Origin: Bacillus spongiae
Lineage (GTDB): Bacteria > Bacillota > Bacilli > Bacillales > Bacillaceae_K
Length of the DNA: 64,000 bases
Reading direction: 5' to 3'
Assembly: GCF_037120725.1 (NCBI RefSeq)
Contig: NZ_JBBAXC010000019.1
Coordinates: forward strand, 1 to 64,000
The stretch's first letter is position 1. Each line of letters starts with the position of its first letter. Both the position numbers and the translations under genes were made by a program. Below, piece after piece: positions 38,332 to 47,211 of the stretch. Under the pieces are notes generated by a model. The model was not told where the DNA came from and made no database searches. It saw only the letters and a list, made by a program, of their open reading frames with translations.

Positions 38332-38946
38332 ATGTATGTCATGAAGCAAACAGGTTGGGTGGAAGTGATTTGTGGAAGTATGTTTTCTGGCAAATCAGAA
38401 GAACTCATTAGACGAGTGAGAAGAACTCAATTTGCTAAACAATCTATTATGGTATTCAAGCCAAAATTAGATAATCGTTATAGTGAGGAGTCTGTTGTCT
38501 CGCATAACGGTACATCTGTCATTGCAAAGCCAGTGGAGGATTCTACTGATATCGAAAGAATGGTCACAGCGGATATCGATGTTGTTGCGATCGACGAAGT
38601 GCAATTTTTTGATGAACACATTGTTTCTGTGGTACAGAAATTAGCGAACGGAGGTCATCGCGTCATTTTAGCAGGGCTTGACCAAGATTTTCGTGGAGAG
38701 CCATTTGGACCCATGCCACGATTAATGGCTATTGCAGAGCAAGTTACGAAACTTCAAGCTGTTTGTGCAGTTTGTGGCTCTCCAGCTAGTCGTACACAAA
38801 GATTAATTGAGGGAAACCCTGCTTGTTATGATGATCCCGTCATCTTAGTCGGTGCCTCAGAGGCATATGAACCAAGATGTCGACATCACCATGAAGTTCC
38901 AAAGGGTGTAAGTATTCATGCGCAACAAGCATTAGATAACATGTAA
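38332..38946 (+). CDS. tdk: Thymidine kinase
   Basis: Tdk phosphorylates thymidine in the salvage pathway. Walker [15 protein letters not shown] is near residue 15, the Walker B-like Asp in AIDEVQFFD near residue 88, the lasso substrate loop is [10 protein letters not shown], and structural zinc is held by CAVCG and a distal CRHHHE. It is 204 aa, normal for the type II tetrameric enzyme. GGAAGGAGAG precedes the ATG. It lies between rpmE and prfA as in B. subtilis. Confidence 0.94.
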   Translation: MYVMKQTGWVEVICGSMFSGKSEELIRRVRRTQFAKQSIMVFKPKLDNRYSEESVVSHNGTSVIAKPVEDSTDIERMVTADIDVVAIDEVQFFDEHIVSVVQKLANGGHRVILAGLDQDFRGEPFGPMPRLMAIAEQVTKLQAVCAVCGSPASRTQRLIEGNPACYDDPVILVGASEAYEPRCRHHHEVPKGVSIHAQQALDNM

Positions 38947-38977
38947 TCCAGCAAAGTTTTGCTGGATTATTTATTTT
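38945..38977 (+). terminator. Terminator of tdk
   Basis: AATCCAGCAAA pairs with TTTGCTGGATT around GT, followed by a T-rich tail. Confidence 0.85.
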
Positions 38978-39031
38978 TGATTTGAATATCTCCTATTGCT
39001 AGGGAAACCCTACATATAGGAGGTGAAGAGT

Positions 39032-39451
39032 ATGTGGAAATGGTCCCTGTTTATTGCTTCTGCTCTGTTCATTAATGGATGTGGAATGGCAAATGATTCT
39101 ACTTATTCAAATGTGGAAGATGAAGATGGACATCAATTTATGACAGAAAATATTGCTAATAATGATACAGAAGCACGTTCGCCAACTGACCAAAATCCCA
39201 ATTTGCTTAATTTGAGCGAGAAGCAACCAAATACAGGATCAGAAATTGATAAAGCTAGAGAAGTGGTTGAACTGTATACAGAATATGAGCCAGGCTCTGT
39301 GTGGATTAACGGTCAACAAATGTGGGTTACGGTTCATACTAATAAGCGGTTAAGCACTAGTAAGAAAGAATCCCAGGAGGCTAAGCTTCATAAACAACTA
39401 GAGACTGCTCTTCCTAGTTATAATATAAATGTCAAAATTGAAGAGAAGTAG
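39032..39451 (+). CDS. Putative lipoprotein, YhcN/YlaJ-like
   Basis: The 139-aa product has a short basic start, a hydrophobic span and a lipobox ending INGC (Cys near residue 18), so it should be lipid-anchored outside the membrane. The mature part ends with a domain containing ALPSYNINVKIEEK and DKAREVVELYTEY, reminiscent of YhcN/YlaJ sporulation lipoproteins. That match is by impression only. AGGAGGTG precedes the ATG at 39032; the GTG at 39023 lies in that site. It replaces the ywkB-racA-ywkD genes found here in B. subtilis. Confidence 0.7.
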   Translation: MWKWSLFIASALFINGCGMANDSTYSNVEDEDGHQFMTENIANNDTEARSPTDQNPNLLNLSEKQPNTGSEIDKAREVVELYTEYEPGSVWINGQQMWVTVHTNKRLSTSKKESQEAKLHKQLETALPSYNINVKIEEK

Positions 39452-39456
39452 AGAAA

Positions 39457-39490
39457 AAAGCGACTGAATTTTATTCAGTCGCTTTTTGAA
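39457..39490 (+). terminator. Terminator of the lipoprotein gene
   Basis: AAAAAGCGACTGAA pairs perfectly with TTCAGTCGCTTTTT around a 5-nt loop. From 39491 to 39860 I see no gene, only AT-rich sequence with a possible TATACT -10 element (39827-39832) before prfA. Confidence 0.88.
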
Positions 39491-39860
39491 TAAGAATAAA
39501 TTGGACTCATTCTCATTATGGAAAAATCACTTGCTTTTAGTTCAGCCTAGCAAAAAATGTGTATTCCTTTGATGTAAATAGTTCATTTTGATTAGGTATT
39601 AAGAATGATATTGAGAACAAGTTTAGTCATCAACACATTATGATAAACTTGCCTTAGTTTAAGGTGATAATAGGAAGGCTTAATTACCAAAACTTCGTTC
39701 CTTAAGTGAACGATTATAGTGTTACATATCATAGGATAAAGTAATACATTGCTAACATAAGCTAAATGAAAATAAGAGTAAGACAGGATAGAATGTTGTC
39801 ATTGAGTGAGGAGTATACTATACTTATACTGTTATGGACTAAAATTTGAGGTGAATAACT

Positions 39861-40931
39861 GTGTTTGATCGTTTGCAAGCAGTAGAAGACCGTTATGATA
39901 AGCTTAATGAACTTCTAAGCGACCCAGAAGTTGTAAATGACCCAAAAAAACTTAGAGATTATTCTAAAGAACAATCTGACATTCAACAAACGGTAGAAGC
40001 CTATCGTGAGTATAAAGATTTAAAGGAGCAGTATGACGAAGCAAAGCTCATGCTCGACGATAAGTTAGATGCTGAAATGAAAGAGATGGTTAAAGAAGAA
40101 ATCTCTGAATTAAGTGAGCAAATCGAAGGATTAGAAGAGCGTTTAAAAATATTATTAGTTCCGAAGGATCCTAATGATGATAAAAACGTTATTATGGAGG
40201 TACGAGGAGCAGCAGGTGGAGATGAGGCTGCATTATTTGCCGGTGACCTTTACCGTATGTATAGCCGTTTTGCAGAAATGCAAGGCTGGAAGACAGAAGT
40301 AATTGAAGCTAGCCCTACAGGCCTTGGCGGATATAAAGAAATTATTTTTATGATCAACGGTAATGGTGCTTATTCAAAAATGAAGTATGAAAACGGTGCA
40401 CATCGAGTTCAACGTGTACCTGAAACAGAATCAGGCGGGCGTATTCATACGTCAACCTCAACAGTTGCGTGCTTACCAGAAGCAGAAGAAGTTGAAATTG
40501 ATATTCATGAAAAGGATATACGTGTTGATACATTTGCATCTAGTGGACCAGGGGGACAAAGTGTAAATACGACTATGTCTGCTGTGCGCTTAACTCATAT
40601 TCCAACAGGTACCGTCGTATCTTGCCAAGATGAAAAGTCACAAATTAAAAATAAAGAGAAGGCAATGAAGGTACTTCGTGCACGTGTATACGATAAATTT
40701 CAGCAAGAAGCAAGGGCTGAATACGATGCTCAACGTAAATCAGCGGTTGGTTCAGGGGATCGATCTGAGCGAATTCGTACGTACAATTTCCCGCAAAATC
40801 GAGTAACAGATCACCGCATCGGTTTAACGATTCAAAAACTTGATCAAATCCTTGAAGGAAAAATGGATGAGGTCGTTGATGCATTAATTTTAGAAGATCA
40901 ATCTAAGAAATTAGAGAGTATGGAAGATTAA
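39861..40931 (+). CDS. prfA: Peptide chain release factor 1
   Basis: RF1 recognises UAA and UAG stops and triggers peptide release. The catalytic GGQ is at residues 231-233 in [17 protein letters not shown], and the C-terminal RF-1 domain continues with [20 protein letters not shown] and [14 protein letters not shown]. The anticodon-mimicking middle domain precedes it. It is 356 aa, normal for RF1. GTG start with GAGGTGA upstream. Its TAA overlaps the ATG of prmC (TAATG), so the methylase that modifies its GGQ glutamine is co-translated. Confidence 0.96.
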   Translation: MFDRLQAVEDRYDKLNELLSDPEVVNDPKKLRDYSKEQSDIQQTVEAYREYKDLKEQYDEAKLMLDDKLDAEMKEMVKEEISELSEQIEGLEERLKILLVPKDPNDDKNVIMEVRGAAGGDEAALFAGDLYRMYSRFAEMQGWKTEVIEASPTGLGGYKEIIFMINGNGAYSKMKYENGAHRVQRVPETESGGRIHTSTSTVACLPEAEEVEIDIHEKDIRVDTFASSGPGGQSVNTTMSAVRLTHIPTGTVVSCQDEKSQIKNKEKAMKVLRARVYDKFQQEARAEYDAQRKSAVGSGDRSERIRTYNFPQNRVTDHRIGLTIQKLDQILEGKMDEVVDALILEDQSKKLESMED

Positions 40932-41794
40932 TGAATCACGGTAAAGTGTTTGAAGCCCTCAACTGGGCTTCTTCTTTTTTAAAGGGAAAAGGACTCAGTG
41001 AAAATGCGGGAGAGCTCTTTTTATGTCATTTATTAAACTGGAGCCGTTCAACTTTATTTGCCAATATGAGGGAAGAACTTCCGGAAGAAATTGCCACTCT
41101 GTTTCATCAAGGAATGGTGGAACATGGTAAAGGAGTTCCAATACAATATTTAATGGGATATGAATTTTTCTTTGGACGCTCCTTTTTAGTAAATGATAGT
41201 GTTTTGATTCCAAGGCCTGAAACGGAAGAACTTGTTTATCATACTTTAAAGAAGATTAACTCATTGTTTTCGTATCATCAAAAAGTAAGATTAGCCGACA
41301 TTGGGACAGGTAGCGGGGCAATAGCTATTTCAATGAAGCTTGAAAATCCTTTATTGACGGTTTATGCTTCGGATCTATCAGAAGCTGCATTAAAAGTTGC
41401 TTGTGAAAATGCGGATATACTGAAAGTAGATATTCCGTTTTTCCATGGGAATTTACTTCAACCATTTGCGGAGAAAGGGTTGAAATTGGATATTGTGATG
41501 AGCAATCCTCCCTATATTCCAAAAGGGGACCGAGAATGGATGAGTAAGGTAGTTACGGAGCATGAGCCGTCATCGGCACTGTTTGCAGGGGAAGATGGTT
41601 TAACGATTTACCGTCAATTTATGAAAGAATTACCGGATGTACTAGCTCAAAAAGCATTGGTAGGCTTTGAAGTTGGAGCAGGTCAGGGACCGACGGTAGC
41701 AGCTTTATTCCACGAAACCTTTCCAAATGCAAAAGTAGAAGTCTTAAATGATATTAATGGAAAAGATAGAATGGTGTTTTGCACAATAGAATAA
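40931..41794 (+). CDS. prmC: Release factor glutamine methyltransferase
   Basis: PrmC methylates the GGQ glutamine of release factors with SAM. The SAM loop ADIGTGSGAIAISM is near residue 125 and the catalytic NPPY is at 192-195 in VMSNPPYIPKGD. An N-terminal helical domain precedes it. It is 287 aa. Start overlaps the prfA stop by one base, giving the classic prfA-prmC operon. A clear terminator follows 10 nt after the stop. Confidence 0.94.
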   Translation: MNHGKVFEALNWASSFLKGKGLSENAGELFLCHLLNWSRSTLFANMREELPEEIATLFHQGMVEHGKGVPIQYLMGYEFFFGRSFLVNDSVLIPRPETEELVYHTLKKINSLFSYHQKVRLADIGTGSGAIAISMKLENPLLTVYASDLSEAALKVACENADILKVDIPFFHGNLLQPFAEKGLKLDIVMSNPPYIPKGDREWMSKVVTEHEPSSALFAGEDGLTIYRQFMKELPDVLAQKALVGFEVGAGQGPTVAALFHETFPNAKVEVLNDINGKDRMVFCTIE

Positions 41795-41804
41795 TGGATC
41801 GATG

Positions 41805-41839
41805 ACAAACCTCTGTTTTAAATAGAGGTTTGTTTTTTA
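41805..41839 (+). terminator. Terminator of prfA-prmC
   Basis: ACAAACCTCT pairs with AGAGGTTTGT around a 9-nt loop, followed by six T residues. Confidence 0.88.
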
Positions 41840-41969
41840 TATACGGAGAAAGTAGTAGGACTGAGGAATGATGACTCATAAGCTCTTACTCTAGCAATAA
41901 AACTTTAAACATTACTAGTTTAAAAAATCTGAATTTTGCCCACAATGGTTATTAAAGGGGGCGGAAAGA

Positions 41970-42653
41970 ATGAAAATGAAATTGGTTGTTTGGTTGTATA
42001 TGGTAATGTTATCGTTAACGACGATACTGAGTTTATATATTCCGAAGCAAGAAGCCGCTGCAGATGAAATTATGGTGATACCAGATGAAGCAATTCGTTT
42101 ACGTATCTTAGCAAATAGTGATTCCAATCAAGATCAGGCGTTAAAGAGAATGATTCGGGACGAGGTTAATAAACAAATTACGTTATGGGTAGAGAATTTA
42201 ACGAACATTGATGAAGCGCGTGCAACGATTCAAAGAAATCTCCCTGCCATTGAACAAATAGCATTGGATGTAATGAATGAGGAGGATGTACAGCAAGCAC
42301 TTTCGATAGACTTTGGAGAGGTTCAGTTTCCTACTAAGCTTTATGGTAATTATTTATACCCGGCTGGTGAATATGAAGCTATTTTAATTACTCTTGGGGA
42401 TGGACAGGGAGCAAACTGGTGGTGTGTCTTATTTCCTCCACTATGCTTTTTAGATTTTTCGAGTGGTACAGCAATTAGCAAAGGGTTTGAATCAAATGTG
42501 AAAGCAAGTGAAAAAGAAGAGAAAATAGTAGAAGAAAAAGTGGAAACACCAGCTACAATTATAGAAAAGGAAGAACCACCTAAAATTATAGAAGACGAAG
42601 AACCAGAAGTGAAATTCTTTATTGTTGAGTGGATAAAGGGATTATTCGCATAA
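41970..42653 (+). CDS. spoIIR: Stage II sporulation protein R
   Basis: SpoIIR is the secreted forespore signal that activates SpoIIGA, and thereby sigma-E, in the mother cell. It has an N-terminal signal or anchor (residues about 3-23) and the family core DEAIRLRILANSDSNQDQAL followed by MIRDEVNKQI, and ends with NWWCVLFPPLCFLD. The C-terminal 50 residues are a Glu/Lys-rich extension ending in a hydrophobic FFIVEWIKGLFA. It is 227 aa against 224 in B. subtilis. GGGGGCGGAAAG precedes the ATG. A clear sigma-F promoter was not identified by eye. Confidence 0.92.
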   Translation: MKMKLVVWLYMVMLSLTTILSLYIPKQEAAADEIMVIPDEAIRLRILANSDSNQDQALKRMIRDEVNKQITLWVENLTNIDEARATIQRNLPAIEQIALDVMNEEDVQQALSIDFGEVQFPTKLYGNYLYPAGEYEAILITLGDGQGANWWCVLFPPLCFLDFSSGTAISKGFESNVKASEKEEKIVEEKVETPATIIEKEEPPKIIEDEEPEVKFFIVEWIKGLFA

Positions 42654-42656
42654 AAT

Positions 42657-42692
42657 AAGGGCTCTTTTTAATCAAGAGTTCTTTTTTTTTGT
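42657..42692 (+). terminator. Terminator of spoIIR
   Basis: AAGGGCTCTT pairs with AAGAGTTCTT (with G-U pairs) around a 7-nt loop, followed by T residues. Confidence 0.72.
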
Positions 42693-42742
42693 CTATTACA
42701 TAAACATGAATTGAGAGAAAAGGAAGGAGAGGGAATGGTAGG

Positions 42743-43186
42743 ATGAATACAGTTAAGAGGGCTAAATCAGATGATAGAGAAAGGGTAGAACGTTTTTTAG
42801 TGCAAGCCGGATTAAATATAGAAGGCATCGATGATATACTAGACAATTTTTTTCTGTTAGAAAACAGTCAGAAAAGTATAGTTGGTACTTTAGGTGTTGA
42901 AATAAAAGGAAATCGAGGACTATTACGTTCTTTAGCCATTGCTCCATCTGTTCCAGAGGAAGATTTATTTACCTTATTTGAAACGGCAAGAGTTGATTCA
43001 CGTGATCGAGGACTTTCGACAATTTTCTTAGCTACGAGTAAAGCGACATCCGTAGCACTCTTTCAATTTTTAGGATTTGAATTATTAGATGCTTCTTCTT
43101 TTCACACGGAATTGCATTCATTTGAATATTTTCATCAAATAAAAAATGTGGACAACTGCTTTTTAATGAAATGTAAACTAGCATAG
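42743..43186 (+). CDS. ywlB: GNAT-like N-acetyltransferase family protein YwlB
   Basis: The 147-aa protein has the GNAT outline: an N-terminal helix pair, GTLGVEIKGNRGLLRSLAIA strands, a weakened acetyl-CoA loop (SRDRGLSTIFLATSK) and SVALFQFLGFELLD near the end. The usual Q/RxxGxG/A loop is poorly conserved, so activity is uncertain. It sits between spoIIR and ywlC as in B. subtilis. GGAAGGAGAGG precedes it. Substrate unknown. Confidence 0.75.
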   Translation: MNTVKRAKSDDRERVERFLVQAGLNIEGIDDILDNFFLLENSQKSIVGTLGVEIKGNRGLLRSLAIAPSVPEEDLFTLFETARVDSRDRGLSTIFLATSKATSVALFQFLGFELLDASSFHTELHSFEYFHQIKNVDNCFLMKCKLA

Positions 43187-43488
43187 CCATGCACAGAAAA
43201 TAGTGGATAATGGGATTAAAAAGCTGTATTTTCAGAAATTTATTCACATCTATCCACAGAGTTATACACATTATTGCCTTTTTTTTTCACATTATGTGGA
43301 TAACACTTGTAAAGTTACCTTTCATCTTTTATACTTGCAAAGGAATAATTTTATGGTAATAGGATATAATATCTTTTTTATACTAGATTATAAAAGGTAA
43401 GAGCATGCAAGAAATAAGGTGAAGAGATGATAAACACAAAACGTTGGAATGTGGATACTTTTGTGGATAAATTTATTTTTTATCCACA
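43147..43488. promoter_or_regulatory. DnaA-box cluster in front of ywlC
   Basis: Perfect TTATMCACA boxes are at 43262-43270 (+), 43295-43303 (-), 43462-43470 (-) and 43480-43488 (+). TTATTCACA is at 43240-43248 (+). One-mismatch boxes are at 43147-43155 (-), 43202-43210 (-), 43250-43258 (+) and 43450-43458 (-). Nine sites in about 340 nt, extending into the start of ywlC, is far above chance. B. subtilis has DnaA-binding clusters outside oriC, one at ywlC as I recall. Confidence 0.8.
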
Positions 43489-44473
43489 AATTGTCGAAGC
43501 AGCTCAGATTTTAAGAGAAAATGATGTTATTGCATTTCCTACTGAGACAGTTTATGGATTAGGAGCAAATGCCTTAAATCATGAAGCTGTTAGTAAAATT
43601 TTTAAAGCAAAAGGAAGGCCGAGCGATAATCCATTAATTGTTCACATTGCTAAAGAAGAACAGTTGGTTGATCTCGTAAAGGAAATTCCGCTTTCTGCGA
43701 AAAAACTTATTCGGGCTTTTTGGCCAGGTCCGTTGACTATTATTTTCCCTAAAAAGCAAGAATCATTACCAGATAATGTGACAGCAGGCTTAGATTCTGT
43801 AGCAATCAGGATGCCAGATCACCCAATTGCTCTTTCGTTAATTGAAGCAGCAGATATTCCGGTGGCAGCACCTAGTGCCAATTCTTCTGGTAAACCGAGT
43901 CCCACGACTGCACAACATGTGATGGATGATTTAAATGGAAAAATTGCTGGAATTGTGGATGGTGGAATGGCAGGTATCGGAGTGGAGTCAACTGTTGTGG
44001 ATTGTACTTCAGATGTACCCGTTGTCCTTCGTCCTGGTGGTATTACAGAGGAGCAGCTAATAAACGTTGTGGGAATAATTGAGATGGATCCTTCTTTAAA
44101 TGATGGGGAAGGAACTCCAAAATCCCCTGGGATGAAGTATACACACTATGCTCCAAACGCACCTGTTATGATGTTTGATGGTAATGTGGAAGAATTACAA
44201 CAGGCTATAATAACTTTACAAGAACAAGGGAAAAAGGTTGGTGTTTTCGCGACAAAGGAATTGGCTGAAATGCTACATGGTGCAAAGGTTATTTCGTGTG
44301 GCACGAAAGGGGATTTGTCGACCGTGGCACATAATTTATATAAAACGTTACGAGCATTTAATAAGACGGATGTTGATATTATATTAGCAGAGGCTTTGCC
44401 AAAGAAGGGTGTCGGTCTTGCGATTATGAATCGCTTAGAGAAAGCAGCTGGTCAGCATTATTACAATAGGTGA
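43427..44473 (+). CDS. ywlC: Threonylcarbamoyl-AMP synthase (TsaC/Sua5)
   Basis: The enzyme makes threonylcarbamoyl-AMP from threonine, bicarbonate and ATP for the t6A modification of tRNA. The YrdC domain has AFPTETVYGLGANAL near residue 37, KGRPSDNPLIVH near residue 65 and VAAPSANSSGKPSPT near residue 148. A C-terminal Sua5 domain follows after SPGMKYTHYAP. At 348 aa it is the long Sua5 form. GGTGAAGAG precedes the ATG. DnaA boxes overlap its promoter and first codons, so replication initiator may affect its transcription. Confidence 0.93.
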   Translation: MINTKRWNVDTFVDKFIFYPQIVEAAQILRENDVIAFPTETVYGLGANALNHEAVSKIFKAKGRPSDNPLIVHIAKEEQLVDLVKEIPLSAKKLIRAFWPGPLTIIFPKKQESLPDNVTAGLDSVAIRMPDHPIALSLIEAADIPVAAPSANSSGKPSPTTAQHVMDDLNGKIAGIVDGGMAGIGVESTVVDCTSDVPVVLRPGGITEEQLINVVGIIEMDPSLNDGEGTPKSPGMKYTHYAPNAPVMMFDGNVEELQQAIITLQEQGKKVGVFATKELAEMLHGAKVISCGTKGDLSTVAHNLYKTLRAFNKTDVDIILAEALPKKGVGLAIMNRLEKAAGQHYYNR

Positions 44474-44493
44474 CGATTAATAGGAAGAATAGG

Positions 44494-44522
44494 ACAGGGA
44501 GTATGGTCTCCCTGTTTTTGTA
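44494..44522 (+). terminator. Terminator of ywlC
   Basis: ACAGGGAG pairs with CTCCCTGT around a 6-nt loop, followed by five T residues. Confidence 0.85.
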
Positions 44523-44660
44523 TGTAAAGAGGGTTATACTTAACGTTCATGTTTATCGAGATTTGACATAGGCTACTTGTTCCGCTGTAGTGCCAGTTTG
44601 TTCTTTTTCTAATTGGAGGTGCATAGGATTTTCTTAGGCACGTCCAAAGGAGGAGAAAGA

Positions 44661-45215
44661 ATGGCGGCTTATTTCGCAGAATTAATTACACTTATTATAA
44701 TGGCGTTCGCCTTAGGTATGGATGCATTTTCCATTGGAGTAGGGATGGGAATGTTTCAGCTTCGATTAAGACAAATCGTTTACATAGGGATAACGGTCGG
44801 AATGTTCCATGTTGTGATGCCTTTAGGTGGAATACTAGCAGGTCAATTCTTGTCCAGTACCTTTGGTACTTTAGCTTCTTTTGTAGGAGGAGCATTGTTA
44901 ATGTTGCTTGGGTTACAGATGTTTTGGGCTTCATTTCAAGAGGCTGATGAATCTGTTATCACGCCAGTGGGAGGCGGAGTATTTATTTTTGCCTTAAGCG
45001 TGAGCCTTGATAGTTTTTCAGTAGGCCTCACTCTTGGGATATATGGAGCGAGAGTCGTTTTGGCCATTATGTGTTTCGGTATAATAGCCACGATGTTAAC
45101 GTGGAGTGGTCTCTTAATTGGACAAAAGGTTGGAGGATGGCTAGGGAGATATAGCGAGGCATTGGGTGGAATGATTTTATTTTTCTTTGGTGTCAAATTA
45201 TTATGTGGTGGGTAA
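44661..45215 (+). CDS. mntP: Manganese efflux pump MntP
   Basis: MntP exports Mn(II) across the cytoplasmic membrane. The 184-aa protein has six membrane spans in two inverted repeats, each with the metal-path aspartate: [14 protein letters not shown] near residue 22 and [14 protein letters not shown] near residue 120. The ATG at 44661 follows AAAGGAGGAG; the 16-codon extension from 44613 has no better site. B. subtilis ywlD is the counterpart. No convincing yybP-ykoY riboswitch was seen upstream. Confidence 0.9.
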   Translation: MAAYFAELITLIIMAFALGMDAFSIGVGMGMFQLRLRQIVYIGITVGMFHVVMPLGGILAGQFLSSTFGTLASFVGGALLMLLGLQMFWASFQEADESVITPVGGGVFIFALSVSLDSFSVGLTLGIYGARVVLAIMCFGIIATMLTWSGLLIGQKVGGWLGRYSEALGGMILFFFGVKLLCGG

Positions 45216-45256
45216 TCGTGATGGTTAAATTTTGTTAACTGAATGGGAACCTTTCA

Positions 45257-45284
45257 CCGTCATGTTCTAATGGCGGTTTTTTGC
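45257..45284 (+). terminator. Terminator of mntP
   Basis: CCGTCAT pairs with ATGGCGG (one G-U) around 6 nt, followed by TTTTTT. Confidence 0.7.
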
Positions 45285-45347
45285 GATAGTTATAATTTTC
45301 AATGTAAAATAGAGAAAGAAAAAAGAAGAATGAAGGAGGATATTAAC

Positions 45348-45791
45348 ATGAAAATATTATTTGTATGCACGGGTAATACGTGCAGAAGTCCAATGGCAGA
45401 AGCCCTATTAAAGCATTATAAACAGGAATGGGAAGTGAGATCAGCAGGTGTATATGCAATTGACGGAGGTGGTTCTTCATATGGTACTAAACAAGTTCTA
45501 AAAGAGAACGATATAATACATGAGCATTCGTCACGTTTGTTACGTCAAGGAGATATAGACTGGGCAGATTTCATTTTTACGATGACTGAAAATCATAAGT
45601 ATGCAATTTTTCACCAGTTCCCAGAGTCGGTCAAAAAGTTGTTTACGCTCAAAGAATTTACTAAGAATCATCCACATGATTATGATATATCAGATCCTTT
45701 TGGTGGCAGCGTTGATGTGTACCGTCACACTTATAAAGAGTTAGATGTACTGATTAAGGAGTTACAAATGAAGCTAGAAAATCAAGAGTAA
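45348..45791 (+). CDS. ywlE: Protein-arginine phosphatase YwlE
   Basis: YwlE removes phosphate from arginine residues put on by McsB, protecting proteins from ClpCP. It has the low-molecular-weight phosphatase P-loop starting at Cys7 ([15 protein letters not shown]) with Arg13 and the general acid Asp in DISDPFGGS. Thr11 in the loop is the residue that selects phosphoarginine over phosphotyrosine in B. subtilis YwlE. It is 147 aa from the ATG at 45348, after GAAGGAGGA; the long extension from 45243 is not supported. The chemoreceptor gene follows by 17 nt. Confidence 0.92.
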   Translation: MKILFVCTGNTCRSPMAEALLKHYKQEWEVRSAGVYAIDGGGSSYGTKQVLKENDIIHEHSSRLLRQGDIDWADFIFTMTENHKYAIFHQFPESVKKLFTLKEFTKNHPHDYDISDPFGGSVDVYRHTYKELDVLIKELQMKLENQE

Positions 45792-45808
45792 GCGAGAGGG
45801 GAAATAAA

Positions 45809-47107
45809 ATGAAAAAAAGGGATAAAAAACGCTATAAATTTGGGTTAAGAACAAAGCTTGTTCTGTTTACAACTGTATTAGCCATCATTACTTATTCTTT
45901 CAGTGCGTTCTTTATGTACTATATTCATCCTAACTTCGCAAATTCAATGAATGAAAGTATGTTTACCACAATAACACTAGGATTAGGAGTATTTTGGTCA
46001 GGGGTGTTAGCTTTTTTCGCTGCGGGGCTTATTATACATCCACTTCAAAGGCTGGAGAAAGTTGCGATACGTGTAGCAGAAGGAGATATTTCGAAAGATG
46101 TAGACCTATCCAAGTCTGACGATGAAATTCGCTCATTAGGAATGGCATTTAATGGAATGTTACGTTCGATTCGTGATATGGTCCATAATATTGAAGCAAA
46201 TTTTAGTAAAACAAATGAGAGTGTTGTCCATATATCAGAGGCTTCTTCTTATGCAGCTAAACATGCCGATGCTATTTCCAAAACGATTGCTGAGATTTCG
46301 GCAGGAGCAGAGAGCTCCGCTATCAGTATTCAAGGTACTGCCGAATCAATTGAAGAAATAACGCGAATTGCTGAAGAAGTTCAATCTCGAGCGAAGGCTT
46401 CACAAGTTTCCTCAGTAGAGATGTTAAAAGAACTAAATGAAAGCAATGATGTTATTCACTCACTTATACATGGGATGGAGCGTTTGGCCAAAGGAAATGA
46501 AACTTCTTTAGAAGCCGTTCACCGACTAGAAACTAACGCCAAGAAAGTTGAGCGTATTATTGGTCTCGTAGGGGATATTGCTGCTCAAACGAACCTATTA
46601 GCACTTAATGCTTCAATTGAAGCGGCTCGTGCTGGGGAACAGGGAAAAGGTTTTGCTGTTGTAGCGGAGGAGGTACGCAAGCTTGCGGACGAGAGTGGGA
46701 CCGCCGTTCAAGGAATTTCAGATTTAATCCAAAATATTCAGAAAGAAGTGTATGCTGTAGTTCAGCAAATCACTGAACAAGTAAAGTCAGCAAATGAAGA
46801 AGCTCAAAAAGGAAGTAAAACGCATAAAGTTTTTGACCATATGACTGAAACAGTTCATGAAGTTGCTCACTCTGTTGAGCAAATTACAGCCTTAGTTAAC
46901 GAACAAATGGAAAGTATACAACGTACATCCAGACAATCACAAGATGTATCAGCAATTGCTCAAGAAACATCAGCAGGGTCTTATGAAGTAACAGAAGCGA
47001 CGAAGGAACAAGCGGCAGTTATGCAAAATGTAGAAGAATTAATGAGTGATTTAAAAACTCAAGCAGAACAGCTAAAGAAAACGATTTCGACTTTTCAGAG
47101 AGAATAA
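45809..47107 (+). CDS. Methyl-accepting chemotaxis protein with minimal extracellular domain
   Basis: The 432-aa receptor has two membrane spans (about residues 15-37 and 52-75) separated by only some 15 residues outside, then a HAMP domain ([20 protein letters not shown]) and a full signalling domain with the hairpin tip [31 protein letters not shown] seen in its parts [18 protein letters not shown]. Without a ligand domain it probably senses membrane or cytoplasmic state, or energy. It starts 17 nt after ywlE with GAGAGGGGAAA, so it may be co-transcribed. It is not at this place in B. subtilis. Confidence 0.9.
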   Translation: MKKRDKKRYKFGLRTKLVLFTTVLAIITYSFSAFFMYYIHPNFANSMNESMFTTITLGLGVFWSGVLAFFAAGLIIHPLQRLEKVAIRVAEGDISKDVDLSKSDDEIRSLGMAFNGMLRSIRDMVHNIEANFSKTNESVVHISEASSYAAKHADAISKTIAEISAGAESSAISIQGTAESIEEITRIAEEVQSRAKASQVSSVEMLKELNESNDVIHSLIHGMERLAKGNETSLEAVHRLETNAKKVERIIGLVGDIAAQTNLLALNASIEAARAGEQGKGFAVVAEEVRKLADESGTAVQGISDLIQNIQKEVYAVVQQITEQVKSANEEAQKGSKTHKVFDHMTETVHEVAHSVEQITALVNEQMESIQRTSRQSQDVSAIAQETSAGSYEVTEATKEQAAVMQNVEELMSDLKTQAEQLKKTISTFQRE

Positions 47108-47112
47108 CAAAT

Positions 47113-47150
47113 AAAGGCCTCGAATCCTAATCGAGGCCTTTGTTTGTTCG
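47113..47150. terminator. Terminator between the chemoreceptor and HAD genes
   Basis: AAAGGCCTCGA pairs perfectly with TCGAGGCCTTT around 7 nt, with T-rich tail. It lies between convergent genes. Confidence 0.87.
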
Positions 47151-47211
47151 TTTTCTGTTAAATCAAGTACGATATTGTTGATTCGTATTACCGTAAGAAA
47201 ATAGAACTATA

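Noticed and set aside
44540-44660. Manganese (yybP-ykoY) riboswitch before mntP
   Set aside because: The short leader lacks a convincing multi-helix structure with the conserved loops.
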